From NCBI RefSeq assembly GCF_001517405.1, contig NZ_LN907827.1, positions 2,424,587-2,488,586 on the forward strand: a stretch of 64,000 bases of DNA. The letters are read 5' to 3'. The notes beneath the pieces were generated by a model. The model was given only the letters and a program-made list of their open reading frames with translations, did not search any database and was not told the DNA's origin. Position 1 is the first letter of the stretch; each line of letters starts with the position of its first letter. A program made the translations under genes and the position numbers. The stretch comes from Duffyella gerundensis (GTDB lineage Bacteria > Pseudomonadota > Gammaproteobacteria > Enterobacterales > Enterobacteriaceae). Of this stretch, positions 42,199 through 51,589 are shown one piece after another.

Positions 42199-43106
42199 GC
42201 CTCCCCCTTTGCCTGCGGCAGCGTGATGCCACTAAAAATCTTGATCACCGCGCTGTCATCTTCCCGACCATATCCGGCGTTGCTCGCTTCGGTAAACATA
42301 TTGAGCGCGGTCGAGGCCAGCGGCAGAGGGAAATGCAGCGACTTGGCGGTTTCTGCTACCAGGTTAAGATCTTTCACAAAGATATCGACCGCGGATTTCG
42401 GACTGTAGTCGCCGTCCACCACGTGCTGCATGCGGTTTTCAAACATCCACGAATTACCGGCGGCATTGGTCACCACGTCATACATGGTTGCCAGCGGAAT
42501 GCCCGCCCGGGCCGCCAGCGCCATCGCCTCGGCGCCTACCGCGATATGCACACCCGCCAACAGCTGATGAATAATTTTGACCGTTGAACCGAGACCGATC
42601 TCAGTGCCGACGCGATAGACTTTGGCGGCGATGGCATCCAGCACCGGCTGCAGGCGGGCAAAGGCGTCGTCGCTGCCGGAAGCCATTACCGTCATGTCGC
42701 CGGTAGCCGCTTTAGCCGCACCGCCGGATACCGGCGCATCCAGCATCACCAGCTGATGTTCCGCCAGCTGCTGGGCAAACGCCTGCGCATCGGCAGCTGA
42801 AATGGTGGAGGAGATCATCACTACGGTGCCCGGCTTCAGGCTGGCGGCCAGTCCGTTGTCACCAAACAGGATGGCGCGCACCTGTTGCGCATTAACCACC
42901 AGCAGCAGGACCGCGTCGAGCTCGGCGGCAAAGTCATGAGCGGCAGGCTGCGCATCGCGCCCGCCCGCCTGACGTAGCGTCTCCAGCGCCGTGGGATTGA
43001 GATCGGCGCCCCAGGTGTTGAGACCTGCGCGAATACAGGATTGCGCTGCGCCCATGCCCATGGAGCCCAGACCGATTACACAGATGTTGCGAACTGTTGA
43101 AAGCAC
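42195..43106 (-). CDS. ltnD: L-threonate dehydrogenase (beta-hydroxyacid dehydrogenase family)
   Basis: The 303-aa protein has a Rossmann motif 'ICVIGLGSMGMGAAQS' at the start, the substrate motif 'DAPVSGGAAKA' and the catalytic-Lys helix 'GLGSTVKIIHQLLAGVHIA'. It oxidises L-threonate (C2) to 2-oxo-tetronate with NAD. It is the first gene of the operon, divergent from the DeoR regulator. Order and overlaps equal E. coli ygbJKLMN. Confidence 0.92.
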   Translation of the reverse strand: MLSTVRNICVIGLGSMGMGAAQSCIRAGLNTWGADLNPTALETLRQAGGRDAQPAAHDFAAELDAVLLLVVNAQQVRAILFGDNGLAASLKPGTVVMISSTISAADAQAFAQQLAEHQLVMLDAPVSGGAAKAATGDMTVMASGSDDAFARLQPVLDAIAAKVYRVGTEIGLGSTVKIIHQLLAGVHIAVGAEAMALAARAGIPLATMYDVVTNAAGNSWMFENRMQHVVDGDYSPKSAVDIFVKDLNLVAETAKSLHFPLPLASTALNMFTEASNAGYGREDDSAVIKIFSGITLPQAKGEA

Positions 43107-43118
43107 ATGCGCCTCCGC

Positions 43119-43238
43119 TGTTAAATTAAGTGATTATTTGTTTGTTACTGTTAATCCTGGCAGAGAAGCGGCGCAATAAACGTGCTCAACCTCACAATAA
43201 TTAACACATATGGCCGCTAATTTTCACAGGAGTTAACA
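43119..43238. promoter_or_regulatory. Candidate DeoR operators (four tgttaa/ttaaca sites)
   Basis: tgttaa occurs at 43119 and 43149, and its complement ttaaca at 43201 and 43233. The pairs are spaced 30 and 32 bp and face each other across the divergent region between ltnD and the deoR-type gene. Arrays of short repeats are usual for DeoR-family control. A small palindrome acattacaatgt lies at 43311-43322. Confidence 0.4.
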
Positions 43239-43349
43239 GAAAAGCGCAGGAATACCGACTAAAACTGCCGCTGGCAGCGGTGATTTTCGCTGGCGTCGGT
43301 GCGCTGTTACATTACAATGTGAAAAAATGATAACGCAGGGGGGTAAGCA

Positions 43350-44111
43350 GTGATTCCCGTAGAACGACATCAACAAATTCTGGCGCTGGTGGCTGAACGC
43401 GGCGTGGTAAGCATCAGCGAGCTGACCGAACGGCTTGGCGTGTCGCATATGACCATTCGGCGTGATGTGCAAAAGCTGGAGGAACAAGGTGCGGTGCTGT
43501 CGGTATCGGGTGGCGTGCGAACGGCGGAGCGGCTGGCGGCAGAGCCATCACATCTGGCAAAAAGTGCCATGTACAACGATGAAAAGCGGGCGATTGGCCT
43601 GCTGGCGGCACAGCACATTCCGCGTCACAGCTGCATTTATCTTGATGCTGGCACCACCACGCTGGCGCTGGCGCGTCAGTTAACCGAACGTGATGATCTG
43701 CTGGTGGTGACCAACGACTTTGAGATTGCCAATCTGCTGATTGACAGCAGCGGTTGCCGGGTGATTCACACCGGCGGCATCGTCTGCCGGGAGAATCGCT
43801 CCTGCGTCGGCCATGCGGCGGCGGCGGCCTTGCGCCATCTGGCGATCGATATCGCCTTTATTTCCGCCTCCTGCTGGGGCCCGCGCGGCATTTTCACGCC
43901 GGATGAAGACAAGGTCACGGTGAAACAAACGGTAAGCGAGGTTAGCAGCAAACGCGTGCTGCTGAGCGACAGCTCCAAATACAACAAGATTGCCACCTGG
44001 CTGGCGCTGCCGCTGGCGACGTTTGATGTGATTATTACCGATTCGCAGCTGAGCGCCACGGCAAAGGAGAATGTAGGTAAGGGGAACGGGGAACTGCTAC
44101 TGGCGGGATGA
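43350..44111 (+). CDS. DeoR-family regulator of the threonate operon (YgbI-like)
   Basis: The 253-aa protein starts at GTG 43350. The DeoR HTH is N-terminal ('RHQQILALVAERGVVSISEL', 'LGVSHMTIRRDVQKLEEQGAV' in pieces). The sugar-phosphate sensor domain has 'IYLDAGTTTLALARQL', 'HTGGIVCRENRSCVG' and 'LLSDSSKYNKIATW'. It is divergent from ltnD, as E. coli ygbI is from ygbJ, and probably represses the operon until a phosphorylated intermediate appears. Confidence 0.9.
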   Translation: MIPVERHQQILALVAERGVVSISELTERLGVSHMTIRRDVQKLEEQGAVLSVSGGVRTAERLAAEPSHLAKSAMYNDEKRAIGLLAAQHIPRHSCIYLDAGTTTLALARQLTERDDLLVVTNDFEIANLLIDSSGCRVIHTGGIVCRENRSCVGHAAAAALRHLAIDIAFISASCWGPRGIFTPDEDKVTVKQTVSEVSSKRVLLSDSSKYNKIATWLALPLATFDVIITDSQLSATAKENVGKGNGELLLAG

Positions 44112-44116
44112 ATGAT

Positions 44117-44142
44117 TTCGCCCCGCAGCATGGCGGGGCGAA
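44117..44142. terminator. Hairpin between convergent deoR-type gene and plaP
   Basis: The stem ttcgccccgc/gcggggcgaa has a 6-nt loop and separates convergent genes. No long T run is present, so termination efficiency is uncertain. Confidence 0.65.
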
Positions 44143-44157
44143 AGATCGGACTATCGC

Positions 44158-45516
44158 TTACAGCTCTTCGCTGTATTGCGGCACCGGATTGCGGAAGCTA
44201 CGGGTAACGAATGCCAGGTAAATAATACCCAACGTCGCCCACACCAGGCCGAGAACCATTGAGCTCTCTTCCAGGTTAACCCACAGCGCGCCCACGGTCA
44301 GCGCGCCCATCAACGGCAGCACCAGATACTGGAAGTGCTCTTTCAGCGTTTTGTTACGCTTCTCACGGATCCAGAACTGTGAAATAACCGACAGGTTCAC
44401 AAAGGTGAACGCCACCAGCGCACCAAAGTTAATCAGCGCCGTCGCGGTAACCAGGTCAAACCAGATAGCGCTTAATGCCACCAGGCCTACCAGAATCACG
44501 TTGAAGGTCGGCGTGTGCCATTTCGGGCTGATATAACCGAAGAAACGCTCCGGGAAGACGCCGTCACGGCCCATCACGTACATCAGGCGCGAAACGCCCG
44601 CGTGCGCGGCCATACCGGATGCCAGCACGGTTACGCAGGAGAAGATCAGGATGCCAAACTGGAAGGTGCGACCCGCCACGTAAAGCATGATTTCTGGCTG
44701 CGATGCGTCCGGATCTTTAAAGCGCGTGATATCCGGGAAGTAGAGCTGCAGGAAGTAAGAGACCACGATAAAGATCACGCCACCGAACAGCGCGGTGAGG
44801 AAAATCGCCCGTGGAATGGTGCGCTCTGCGTCTTTGGTCTCTTCCGACAGCGAACTGATGCCATCAAAACCAAGGAACGAGAAGCAGAGAATGGTCGCGC
44901 CGGTGATCATCGGCACGACATGCGCGTCCTCAGACCAGAATGGACGGCTGCTGACCAGCGTACCGGCACCTTCGCCGTGCGCTACGCCGTACACGACCAT
45001 CACCATCAGCGCGATCATGACTGCAACCTGCAGCACAACAATGACGCTGTTGAAGTTAGCCACGGTCTTGATGCCCTTGAGGTTGGACAGGGTCATAAAG
45101 CCGACTAACGCCACCACGAATATCCACGAAGGCACCGCGGGAACCAGCGCTTCGAAATAGATTTTCGCCAGCAGGATGTTGATCATTGGCATGATCAAAT
45201 AATCGAGCAGCGATGACCAACCCACCATAAAGCCTACGTGCGGGCTGATCGATTTTTGTGCATAGGTATAGGCTGAACCGGCGGACGGGAAACGGCGCAC
45301 CAGCTTGCCATAGCTCACCGCGGTGAACAGGATGGCAATTAACGCAAAGGCGTAAGCGGTCGCGACGTGGCCGTCGGTGAGGCCCGATACAATGCCGAAG
45401 GTATCAAACAGGGTCATTGGCTGCATGTATGCAAGGCCAATCATTACCACCGGCAGTAAAGTCAGAGTTTTTTTCAGATGGGCACCTTGAGGTGCGGCAG
45501 ACTGTTTATGCGTCAT
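44158..45516 (-). CDS. plaP: Putrescine:H+ symporter PlaP-like (APC family)
   Basis: The 452-aa permease with 12 helices closely matches E. coli PlaP (YeeF). Shared stretches include '[19 protein letters not shown]', '[15 protein letters not shown]', '[15 protein letters not shown]', '[20 protein letters not shown]' in pieces and '[11 protein letters not shown]'. It imports putrescine with protons. It sits at the E. coli position between sbcB and the his region, but here it is combined with puu genes for putrescine breakdown. PuuP is the alternative name given the context, but the sequence favours PlaP. A small ORF overlaps its start. Confidence 0.9.
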   Translation of the reverse strand: MTHKQSAAPQGAHLKKTLTLLPVVMIGLAYMQPMTLFDTFGIVSGLTDGHVATAYAFALIAILFTAVSYGKLVRRFPSAGSAYTYAQKSISPHVGFMVGWSSLLDYLIMPMINILLAKIYFEALVPAVPSWIFVVALVGFMTLSNLKGIKTVANFNSVIVVLQVAVMIALMVMVVYGVAHGEGAGTLVSSRPFWSEDAHVVPMITGATILCFSFLGFDGISSLSEETKDAERTIPRAIFLTALFGGVIFIVVSYFLQLYFPDITRFKDPDASQPEIMLYVAGRTFQFGILIFSCVTVLASGMAAHAGVSRLMYVMGRDGVFPERFFGYISPKWHTPTFNVILVGLVALSAIWFDLVTATALINFGALVAFTFVNLSVISQFWIREKRNKTLKEHFQYLVLPLMGALTVGALWVNLEESSMVLGLVWATLGIIYLAFVTRSFRNPVPQYSEEL

Positions 45517-45673
45517 GATTCAGACTCCCCATAGCAGCAACCTTGCTGGATTGCCCCACAGGGAAATTTCGCGCGAGGCGAAAGAAAGGATATGAGTTAG
45601 CGGCCAGCGTGGCGCCATAATCATCACGGAGTCGACCAGCCATAGCTGGTGCAAGGTTAACAAAGTGACCCAT
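45506..45673 (-). CDS. Upstream small ORF overlapping plaP start (55 aa)
   Basis: ATG 45673 follows an AAGGAAA ribosome site with good spacing. The frame encodes 55 aa containing '[18 protein letters not shown]' and 'RLARNF', ending 11 bp inside plaP. Starts further upstream (to 45775) exist but lack such a site. The overlap predicts translational coupling. It could be a regulatory leader peptide controlling putrescine import, similar in principle to the ornithine-sensing SpeFL leader. No conservation data are available here. Confidence 0.5.
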   Translation of the reverse strand: MGHFVNLAPAMAGRLRDDYGATLAANSYPFFRLARNFPVGQSSKVAAMGSLNHDA

Positions 45674-45773
45674 TGTACTTTTCCTTAACATGACACGTTT
45701 TGCGTGCTTTTTTAGTGAGTATCTATCCGGAACGTTGTCCGGCCTCAGCGATGGTAAATTCACAGAAACATGC

Positions 45774-45811
45774 AAAAAAATAACCGGCGCGGGTAGCGTC
45801 GGTTATTTTTT
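45774..45811 (-). terminator. Terminator after puuE
   Basis: The inverted repeat aaaaaataaccggc...gcgtcggttatttttt lies just past the puuE stop. Read on the minus strand it ends in a T run. Confidence 0.85.
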
Positions 45812-47109
45812 CATTTTGCAGGGCGCGTATTTTGCACCATTCGCAGTGATGAATACAAGACGTTCAGGCCTTCCTCGATAATTTCTTTACTGGCGGTCAG
45901 CGGAATCAGAAAACGGATCACGTTACCGCGTACGCCGCAGGAGAGTAGCACCAGCCCCTGACGGCCCGCTTCCTGCACCAGCGCCTGCGTCAGCAGCTTG
46001 TCCGGACGCTGCCGATCGCCCGCTTCCACCAGCTCCATCGCCACCATTGCGCCGCAGCCACGCACGTCGCCGATGCAGTCAAATTCGCTGGCCATTGCGT
46101 GCAGCGCCGCCTGTAACAGCTCGCCCTGCTGCTCCGCGCGCTGGTTCAACTGTTCCTCTTCAATGATCTCCAGCACCGCCAGCGCGGCGGCAATGCCGAT
46201 CGGTGAGCCAGCGTAGGTGCCGCCAAGCCCGCCAGGCAGCGCTTTTTGCATCAGCTCACGACGGCCAACAATCGCCGAAAGCGGAAAACCACCGGCAAGA
46301 CTTTTCGCCATAGTCATGATATCCGGCTCCACGCCGCTGTGCTCAATGGCAAAGGTTTTACCGGTGCGGCAGAAGCCGCTCTGAATCTCATCGGCAATCA
46401 GTACGATGCCGTGCTCGTCACACAGCTTTCGCAGCTGGCGCAGAAAATCGGATGAGGCAGCATAAAAACCGCCCTCGCCCTGAACCGGCTCAATAATGAT
46501 CGCGGCGACATCGTCGGGCGCCACGTCAGCGGCAAAAATGCCCTGCAGCGCGCCCAGCGCCTGATTGTCTGAAATACCCAGATAGCTGGCGGGGTACGGC
46601 GCATGAAAAATGCCGCCTGGAAACGGGCCGTAACCTTTTTTATAGGGCTGCACCTTGCCGGTCAGCGCCATGCCCAACAGCGTGCGGCCATGAAAACCGC
46701 CGCGAAAGGCGATGATCGCGCTGCGTCCGGTAGCAATGCGCGCCACCTTGATAGCATTTTCCACCGCTTCGGCACCGGTCGACATTAGCAGTGTTTGCGT
46801 GGGCGCCTGAATCGGCACCAGCGCATTAAGCTTTTCCGCCAGCTCAACGTAGCTGCCGTACGGCGTAACCTGAAAACAGGGATGCGTGAACTGCTCCAGC
46901 TGCGCCTGCACCGCGGCAATGACCTTTGGATGGTTATGGCCGGTGTTCAACACCGCAATGCCGGACGCAAAATCGATGTGACGCCGCCCTTCCACGTCCC
47001 ACAGCTCGGCGTTGCGTGCTTTGGCGAGATAACAGTTCAGCGCGCTGGCTACGCCGGGTGTGACTGCCGCCTCGCGACGGGACTGCCACTGATGATTAGA
47101 GTGCGACAT
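45811..47109 (-). CDS. puuE: 4-aminobutyrate aminotransferase (PuuE/GabT family)
   Basis: The protein is 432 aa from ATG 47109 behind AAGGAG; an extension to 47187 has no support. The class III aminotransferase motifs are 'STGAEAVENAIKVAR', 'AFRGGFHGRT', 'EPVQGEGGFYAA', 'LIADEIQSGFCRTGK' and 'MAKSLAGGFPLSA' with the PLP-binding Lys. It converts GABA and 2-oxoglutarate to succinate semialdehyde and glutamate. Its place next to puuA and plaP fits the last stage of the putrescine pathway, so PuuE is preferred over GabT. Confidence 0.87.
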   Translation of the reverse strand: MSHSNHQWQSRREAAVTPGVASALNCYLAKARNAELWDVEGRRHIDFASGIAVLNTGHNHPKVIAAVQAQLEQFTHPCFQVTPYGSYVELAEKLNALVPIQAPTQTLLMSTGAEAVENAIKVARIATGRSAIIAFRGGFHGRTLLGMALTGKVQPYKKGYGPFPGGIFHAPYPASYLGISDNQALGALQGIFAADVAPDDVAAIIIEPVQGEGGFYAASSDFLRQLRKLCDEHGIVLIADEIQSGFCRTGKTFAIEHSGVEPDIMTMAKSLAGGFPLSAIVGRRELMQKALPGGLGGTYAGSPIGIAAALAVLEIIEEEQLNQRAEQQGELLQAALHAMASEFDCIGDVRGCGAMVAMELVEAGDRQRPDKLLTQALVQEAGRQGLVLLSCGVRGNVIRFLIPLTASKEIIEEGLNVLYSSLRMVQNTRPAK

Positions 47110-47342
47110 GCTGAACTCCTTGCGCCGGGAGGCCTGAAATTGGGGATCAACAGCGGGTTGCCTGTAACGGCGGCTTATATAAAGCACCTCATCCGCCAGC
47201 CTGATTTGCTGCCTCCCTGCGGCCTGGGTCAGAAAAAACGCGCGGCGATGCTGCCTGCCCCGCAGGATGCCGGACGGTGCAACATACCGCCATGGCTTTA
47301 CGGGTCAGGCGCAGGTTTTAACCGCCGACCATGCGCACTGGC

Positions 47343-48758
47343 TCAGGCATTTTTCAGCATCCAGTCGATTTCGGTGGCGGTGATTAACCGCTCAAAATGC
47401 ATCATTTCGTGATGTTTGCAGCGATACCAGACGAAACCGAACCGATCGCCCAGCAGCTTGCGCAGCGCGTGACTCTCTTCAAAGGCGAGCAGCGCATCGC
47501 TCTGACGAATCGGTAGCGGATTGCCATCGGCTTCATGGCCATTGCCGGTAACCGGGTGCGGCAGCGGCAACTGGTTATCAAGCCCGTGCAGAATACCGGC
47601 AAGTATTGCCGCCATGACCAGATAGGGGTTGGCATCGGCGCCCGCAACACGGTATTCCACGCGATGATTTTCCACGTCGCCACAGGGAATGCGTAGCGCC
47701 ACGGTTCGGTTGTTATGCCCCCAGGAGGCCTGCAAAGGCACAAAAGATTCCGGTAAAAAGCGGCGGTAGGCGTTGACGTTCGGTGCCAGCAGCGCCATAG
47801 AGGCGGGCATCAAATCGATCATCCCGGCCAGCGCGCGTTTCAACAGCGGCGAATCGCTGCCGTCGTCGCTGGCCAGCGCATTATGATCGGCGGCATCCAG
47901 CATGCTGATATGCACATGCATTCCGCTGCCTGCGTACTCTTCATAGGGCTTGGCCATGAAAGTGGCGGTCATGCCGTGTTTTTCAGCCACCTGCCGCACC
48001 AGTCGCTTGAGCTGAATGGCATGATCGCAGGCGCTTAACACGTTGCGCGTGTGATGCAGGTTGATTTCGAACTGCCCTGGCGACGCCTCTGCCAGCGCGC
48101 CATCGGCAGGAATGCCCTGCAAACGTGCCAGCTCATCAATCTCGCTGAGCACTGCGGAAAAGTGATCGAGATTATCCACCGAATAGACCTGCGACTGCAT
48201 GTTGCGATCGTCGCTGCCCGGCGTACAGGGCGGCTGGATAAAGCCTTCGGCATCGCGGATTTTATCCACCAGATAGAACTCCAGCTCTACCGCTACCACC
48301 GGAAACAATCCCCGGTTGCGCAAGCGCTGCCAGAGGTGATTGAGTACGTTTCGGGGTTCAACGTCAAAGGGAGTGCCATCTTGATTGCGCATGGTGAGTA
48401 GAATTTGCGCCAGATGGTGAGGATCGGTAGCGGAGGGAACCAGCGTATCGGCAACCGGCAAACAGATGTTGTCCGGTTCGCCCATCGACTGGCCAAGACC
48501 GGCGGCTTCCACCGTGTTGCCCAGAATGTCCATGGCGAACACCGAGGCGGGAAAATAGCAGCCCTTTTCCAGCTTTGCCAGGCTGGCAACCGGAATGCGC
48601 TTGCCGCGAAAAACACCGTTTAAATCATTGAGAAGAATATCGACGTGCTGCGTTTCAGGATAGCGTTCCAGGTAAGTTTGCACTTCGCGCTGGAACGCGC
48701 TGGTTCGTTTCTCTTCACTGTGCCGCGTGAAGTCTTCTACTTCGACAAGATTGGTCAT
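47343..48758 (-). CDS. puuA: Gamma-glutamylputrescine synthetase
   Basis: The 471-aa glutamine-synthetase-family enzyme has 'VDILLNDLNGVFRGKRIP' near the N-terminus, 'VAVELEFYLVDK', 'ASPGQFEINLHH', 'YAGSGMHVHISM' and 'WGHNNRTVALRIP'. These are the GS beta-grasp and catalytic ATP/Glu sites in the PuuA arrangement. It ligates glutamate to putrescine using ATP, the first step of the Puu pathway. It is divergent from puuD, with a PuuR-like site between, and upstream of puuE on the same strand. Confidence 0.92.
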   Translation of the reverse strand: MTNLVEVEDFTRHSEEKRTSAFQREVQTYLERYPETQHVDILLNDLNGVFRGKRIPVASLAKLEKGCYFPASVFAMDILGNTVEAAGLGQSMGEPDNICLPVADTLVPSATDPHHLAQILLTMRNQDGTPFDVEPRNVLNHLWQRLRNRGLFPVVAVELEFYLVDKIRDAEGFIQPPCTPGSDDRNMQSQVYSVDNLDHFSAVLSEIDELARLQGIPADGALAEASPGQFEINLHHTRNVLSACDHAIQLKRLVRQVAEKHGMTATFMAKPYEEYAGSGMHVHISMLDAADHNALASDDGSDSPLLKRALAGMIDLMPASMALLAPNVNAYRRFLPESFVPLQASWGHNNRTVALRIPCGDVENHRVEYRVAGADANPYLVMAAILAGILHGLDNQLPLPHPVTGNGHEADGNPLPIRQSDALLAFEESHALRKLLGDRFGFVWYRCKHHEMMHFERLITATEIDWMLKNA

Positions 48759-48892
48759 GATCCCACCCGCCCTTTACCGTTTTTGAAGGTTGCGCGATGC
48801 TCAAAAAAACAGCCACTTCTCTAACATAGCGCCTCCCTAAAAAGTGTGCAAATGTAACATTATTGTTTGAATATCCACCGGTGCGTTGCTAG

Positions 48893-48911
48893 ATTGACAA
48901 TATATTGCACA
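48893..48911. promoter_or_regulatory. PuuR-type operator between puuA and puuD
   Basis: The sequence attgacaatatattgcaca is an imperfect palindrome with tgacaatatattg at its centre. It strongly resembles the PuuR box described for E. coli (from memory, a 20-bp element built around gacaatatattgac). It lies in the divergent puuA/puuD region, and puuR is two genes away. Confidence 0.65.
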
Positions 48912-48968
48912 GATTTACAGCAAAAGGGCTTTTTCGGAAGAAATTTTGAACAGTGCGCAGGAGAGGCG

Positions 48969-49733
48969 ATGGGCATTATTTTTAACAAGCCGTTGATTGG
49001 CGTAATAATGTGCCAAATCGACATGCAAGGTCATCCCAGCCAGATGGTGCATAACAAATACCTTGATGCCATCCTGCTGGCGGGCGGTATTCCGCTGGCG
49101 CTGCCGCACGGCTTGCTGGCAGCACCCGATTTGCTTGAGCAGGCGCTGGCTCCGCTTAGCGGCATTCTGTTAACCGGCAGCCCCAGTAATATCGAACCCT
49201 GGCACTATGGTGAATCTGGCGATGAGCCGTACGCCGATCCCGGCCGCGATAAGCTCGCCTTCGCGCTGATTAATGCGCTGATTGCACATCGCACGCCGCT
49301 GCTGGCCATCTGCCGTGGCTTGCAGGAGCTGGTGGTGGCCACTGGCGGCACACTGCATCGTCAGCTTCATGTGCAGCCGGGTTTACGCGATCATCGCGAA
49401 GACGGCACCTTATCGCTGGATGAACAATATGCCCCTGCGCACGATATTGTTATCGAGCCGGATGGTCTGCTGCAGGAACTGGTGGCTGGCGAAACCGCTT
49501 TTTGGGTTAATTCGCTGCACCAGCAAGGCATTAAAACGCTGGGACCCTCGTTGCGCAGTGAAGCGCGTAGCGCCGATGGCCTGATTGAAGCGGTGAGCCT
49601 GCGCGATCATCCGTTTGCGCTGGGGGTGCAGTGGCATCCGGAATGGCACGCCGCTGAATCACTGCTGTCACAACAGCTGTTCGGCGGCTTTATCCGCGCC
49701 AGCCAGCGTTATCAGCAGGACGCACGACCATGA
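48969..49733 (+). CDS. puuD: Gamma-glutamyl-GABA hydrolase
   Basis: The protein is 254 aa from ATG 48969, preceded by AGGAGAGG; the frame extends upstream without a plausible start. This class I glutamine-amidotransferase-like peptidase has its nucleophile Cys in 'AICRGLQELVVATGG' and the His/Glu partners in 'GVQWHPEWH'. 'GSPSNIEPWHYGE' is typical of PuuD. It releases GABA and glutamate from gamma-glutamyl-GABA. The gene overlaps puuR by 4 bp. Confidence 0.92.
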   Translation: MGIIFNKPLIGVIMCQIDMQGHPSQMVHNKYLDAILLAGGIPLALPHGLLAAPDLLEQALAPLSGILLTGSPSNIEPWHYGESGDEPYADPGRDKLAFALINALIAHRTPLLAICRGLQELVVATGGTLHRQLHVQPGLRDHREDGTLSLDEQYAPAHDIVIEPDGLLQELVAGETAFWVNSLHQQGIKTLGPSLRSEARSADGLIEAVSLRDHPFALGVQWHPEWHAAESLLSQQLFGGFIRASQRYQQDARP

Positions 49734-50287
49734 GCGAAGTCACCCTGGCGCCCGGACGGCGCCTGTCGCAGATTCGTCAGGAAAAAGGTTTATCGCAGCG
49801 GCGCGTGGCCGAGCTTTCCGGGCTGACGCACAGCGCCATCAGCACCATTGAGCAGGACAAGGTTAGCCCGGCGGTAAGCACGCTGCAAAAGCTGCTCAAG
49901 GTCTATAACCTGTCGTTGTCGGAATTTTTCTCTGAACCGGTGATCGCCACAGCGCCAAAAGTGGTGATTCGGCCCGAGGATCTGATCGATATTGGCGGTC
50001 AGGGCGTCTCACTGAAGCTGATCCACAATGGTAATGCTCTGCGCACGCTGGCGATGCTGTTGGAAACCTATGAGCCCGGTGCCACCACCGGCGAGAAGAT
50101 TCGGCATCAGGGAGAAGAGACCGGCACCCTGCTGGAGGGCGAAATTATCCTGACGGTTGGCGGCCAGCGTTATCACCTCTGTGCTGGCGAAAGTTATGTC
50201 ATTGATACCGGGCAGCCGCACAGTTTCAGTAATCTGTCCGCAACGCCGTGCCGCATCGTTAGCGCCCACACGCCCGCCACGTTTTAG
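49730..50287 (+). CDS. puuR: Putrescine-responsive repressor (XRE HTH plus cupin)
   Basis: The 185-aa protein has an N-terminal XRE helix-turn-helix ('RLSQIRQEKGLSQRRVAELS', 'THSAISTIEQDKVSPAVSTL') and a C-terminal cupin domain ('GEETGTLLEGEIILTVGGQ', 'LCAGESYVIDTGQPHSF'). This is the PuuR architecture. In E. coli it represses the puu genes and is released by putrescine. It is coupled to puuD by overlap and followed 20 bp later by puuB. Confidence 0.92.
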   Translation: MSEVTLAPGRRLSQIRQEKGLSQRRVAELSGLTHSAISTIEQDKVSPAVSTLQKLLKVYNLSLSEFFSEPVIATAPKVVIRPEDLIDIGGQGVSLKLIHNGNALRTLAMLLETYEPGATTGEKIRHQGEETGTLLEGEIILTVGGQRYHLCAGESYVIDTGQPHSFSNLSATPCRIVSAHTPATF

Positions 50288-50307
50288 GCGGTTTTCCAGC
50301 CGAGGTC

Positions 50308-51588
50308 ATGATGAAACATATCGAGAGTTTTTACGCGGCGACCGCCAATGACCACGACGACTGGCCGCGGCTGGAAGAGTCGATTCAGACCGATGTCTGC
50401 ATCATTGGCGGCGGCTTTACCGGCCTCTCTTCTGCGCTGTTTCTCACCGAAGCGGGTTATGACGTGGTGGTGCTGGAAGCGGCGCGCGTTGGCTATGGTG
50501 CCAGCGGCCGTAACGGCGGTCAGGTAGTTAATTCTTACAGCCGCGATATCGACGTTATTGAACAGCGCTATGGCGCAGAAAGCGCGCGCATGCTGGGCAG
50601 CATGATGTTCGAAGGCGCAGCGATCATCCGCGATCGCATCGATCGTTACGCGATCGCCTGTGATTATCGTCCCGGCGGCATTTTCGCCGCGCTGAATAAC
50701 CGGCAGCTGAATCACCTGCGGGCGCAGAAAGCCCGCTGGGAACATTACGGCAATCATCAACTGGAACTGCTGGACGAAACCGGCATTCGACGCGAAGTTG
50801 CCTCAGAGCGCTACGTTGGCGGGCTGCTCGATCTGCAGGGCGGCCATCTGCATCCGTTAAACCTCGCGCTTGGCGAAGCCGAAGCGATTCGCCGTCACGG
50901 CGGCCGCATCTATGAGTTTTCCGCCGCCACGGCCATTGATTACGGCAACCCGAACCGTGTTAAAACCGCCAGCGGTGAAGTCACCGCGAAATTTGTGATT
51001 TTTGCTGGCAATGCCTACATTTCGCCGCAGGTCGAGCCGCGTCTGAGTGGCAAAAGCATGCCCTGCGGTTCGCAGATTATCACCACCGAACCGTTGAGCC
51101 GCGATCAGGCGCTGAGCCTGCTGCCGAACAATTACTGCGTGGAAGATTGTAACTATCTGCTCGATTATTTCCGTCTTACTGCCGATAATCGCCTGCTCTA
51201 CGGCGGCGGTGTGATCTACGGCGCCCGCGAGCCGCAGGATATCGACAACCTGATTTTGCCCAAACTGCTGCGCACTTTCCCGCAGTTGCAGGGGGTGAAA
51301 ATCAGCCATCGCTGGAGTGGAAACTTCCTGCTGACGCTGTCGCGCATGCCGCATTTTGGTCGGCTGGAGCACAACACCTATTTTATGCAGGGCGACAGCG
51401 GCCACGGCGTGACCTTTACTCATCTGGCAGGAAAGCTGATTGCTGAAACGCTGCGCGGCGACGCCGAACGCTTCGACGCCTTCGCTAACATCCCGCACCT
51501 GCCCTTCCCCGGCGGCCGACGCTTCAAGGTGCCGCTGACCGCCATGGGCGCGGTGTGGTACGCGCTGAGGGACAGATTGGGGGTGTGA
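50308..51588 (+). CDS. puuB: Gamma-glutamylputrescine oxidase
   Basis: The 426-aa FAD-dependent amine oxidase of the DAO family has the dinucleotide motif 'DVCIIGGGFTGLSSALFL', then 'GYGASGRNGGQVVN', 'CDYRPGGIFAA' and the C-terminal 'GHGVTFTHLAGKLIAE'. It oxidises gamma-glutamylputrescine to the aldehyde, releasing ammonia and peroxide. The following step normally needs the aldehyde dehydrogenase PuuC, which is not in this cluster. Confidence 0.92.
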   Translation: MMKHIESFYAATANDHDDWPRLEESIQTDVCIIGGGFTGLSSALFLTEAGYDVVVLEAARVGYGASGRNGGQVVNSYSRDIDVIEQRYGAESARMLGSMMFEGAAIIRDRIDRYAIACDYRPGGIFAALNNRQLNHLRAQKARWEHYGNHQLELLDETGIRREVASERYVGGLLDLQGGHLHPLNLALGEAEAIRRHGGRIYEFSAATAIDYGNPNRVKTASGEVTAKFVIFAGNAYISPQVEPRLSGKSMPCGSQIITTEPLSRDQALSLLPNNYCVEDCNYLLDYFRLTADNRLLYGGGVIYGAREPQDIDNLILPKLLRTFPQLQGVKISHRWSGNFLLTLSRMPHFGRLEHNTYFMQGDSGHGVTFTHLAGKLIAETLRGDAERFDAFANIPHLPFPGGRRFKVPLTAMGAVWYALRDRLGV

Positions 51589-51589
51589 A

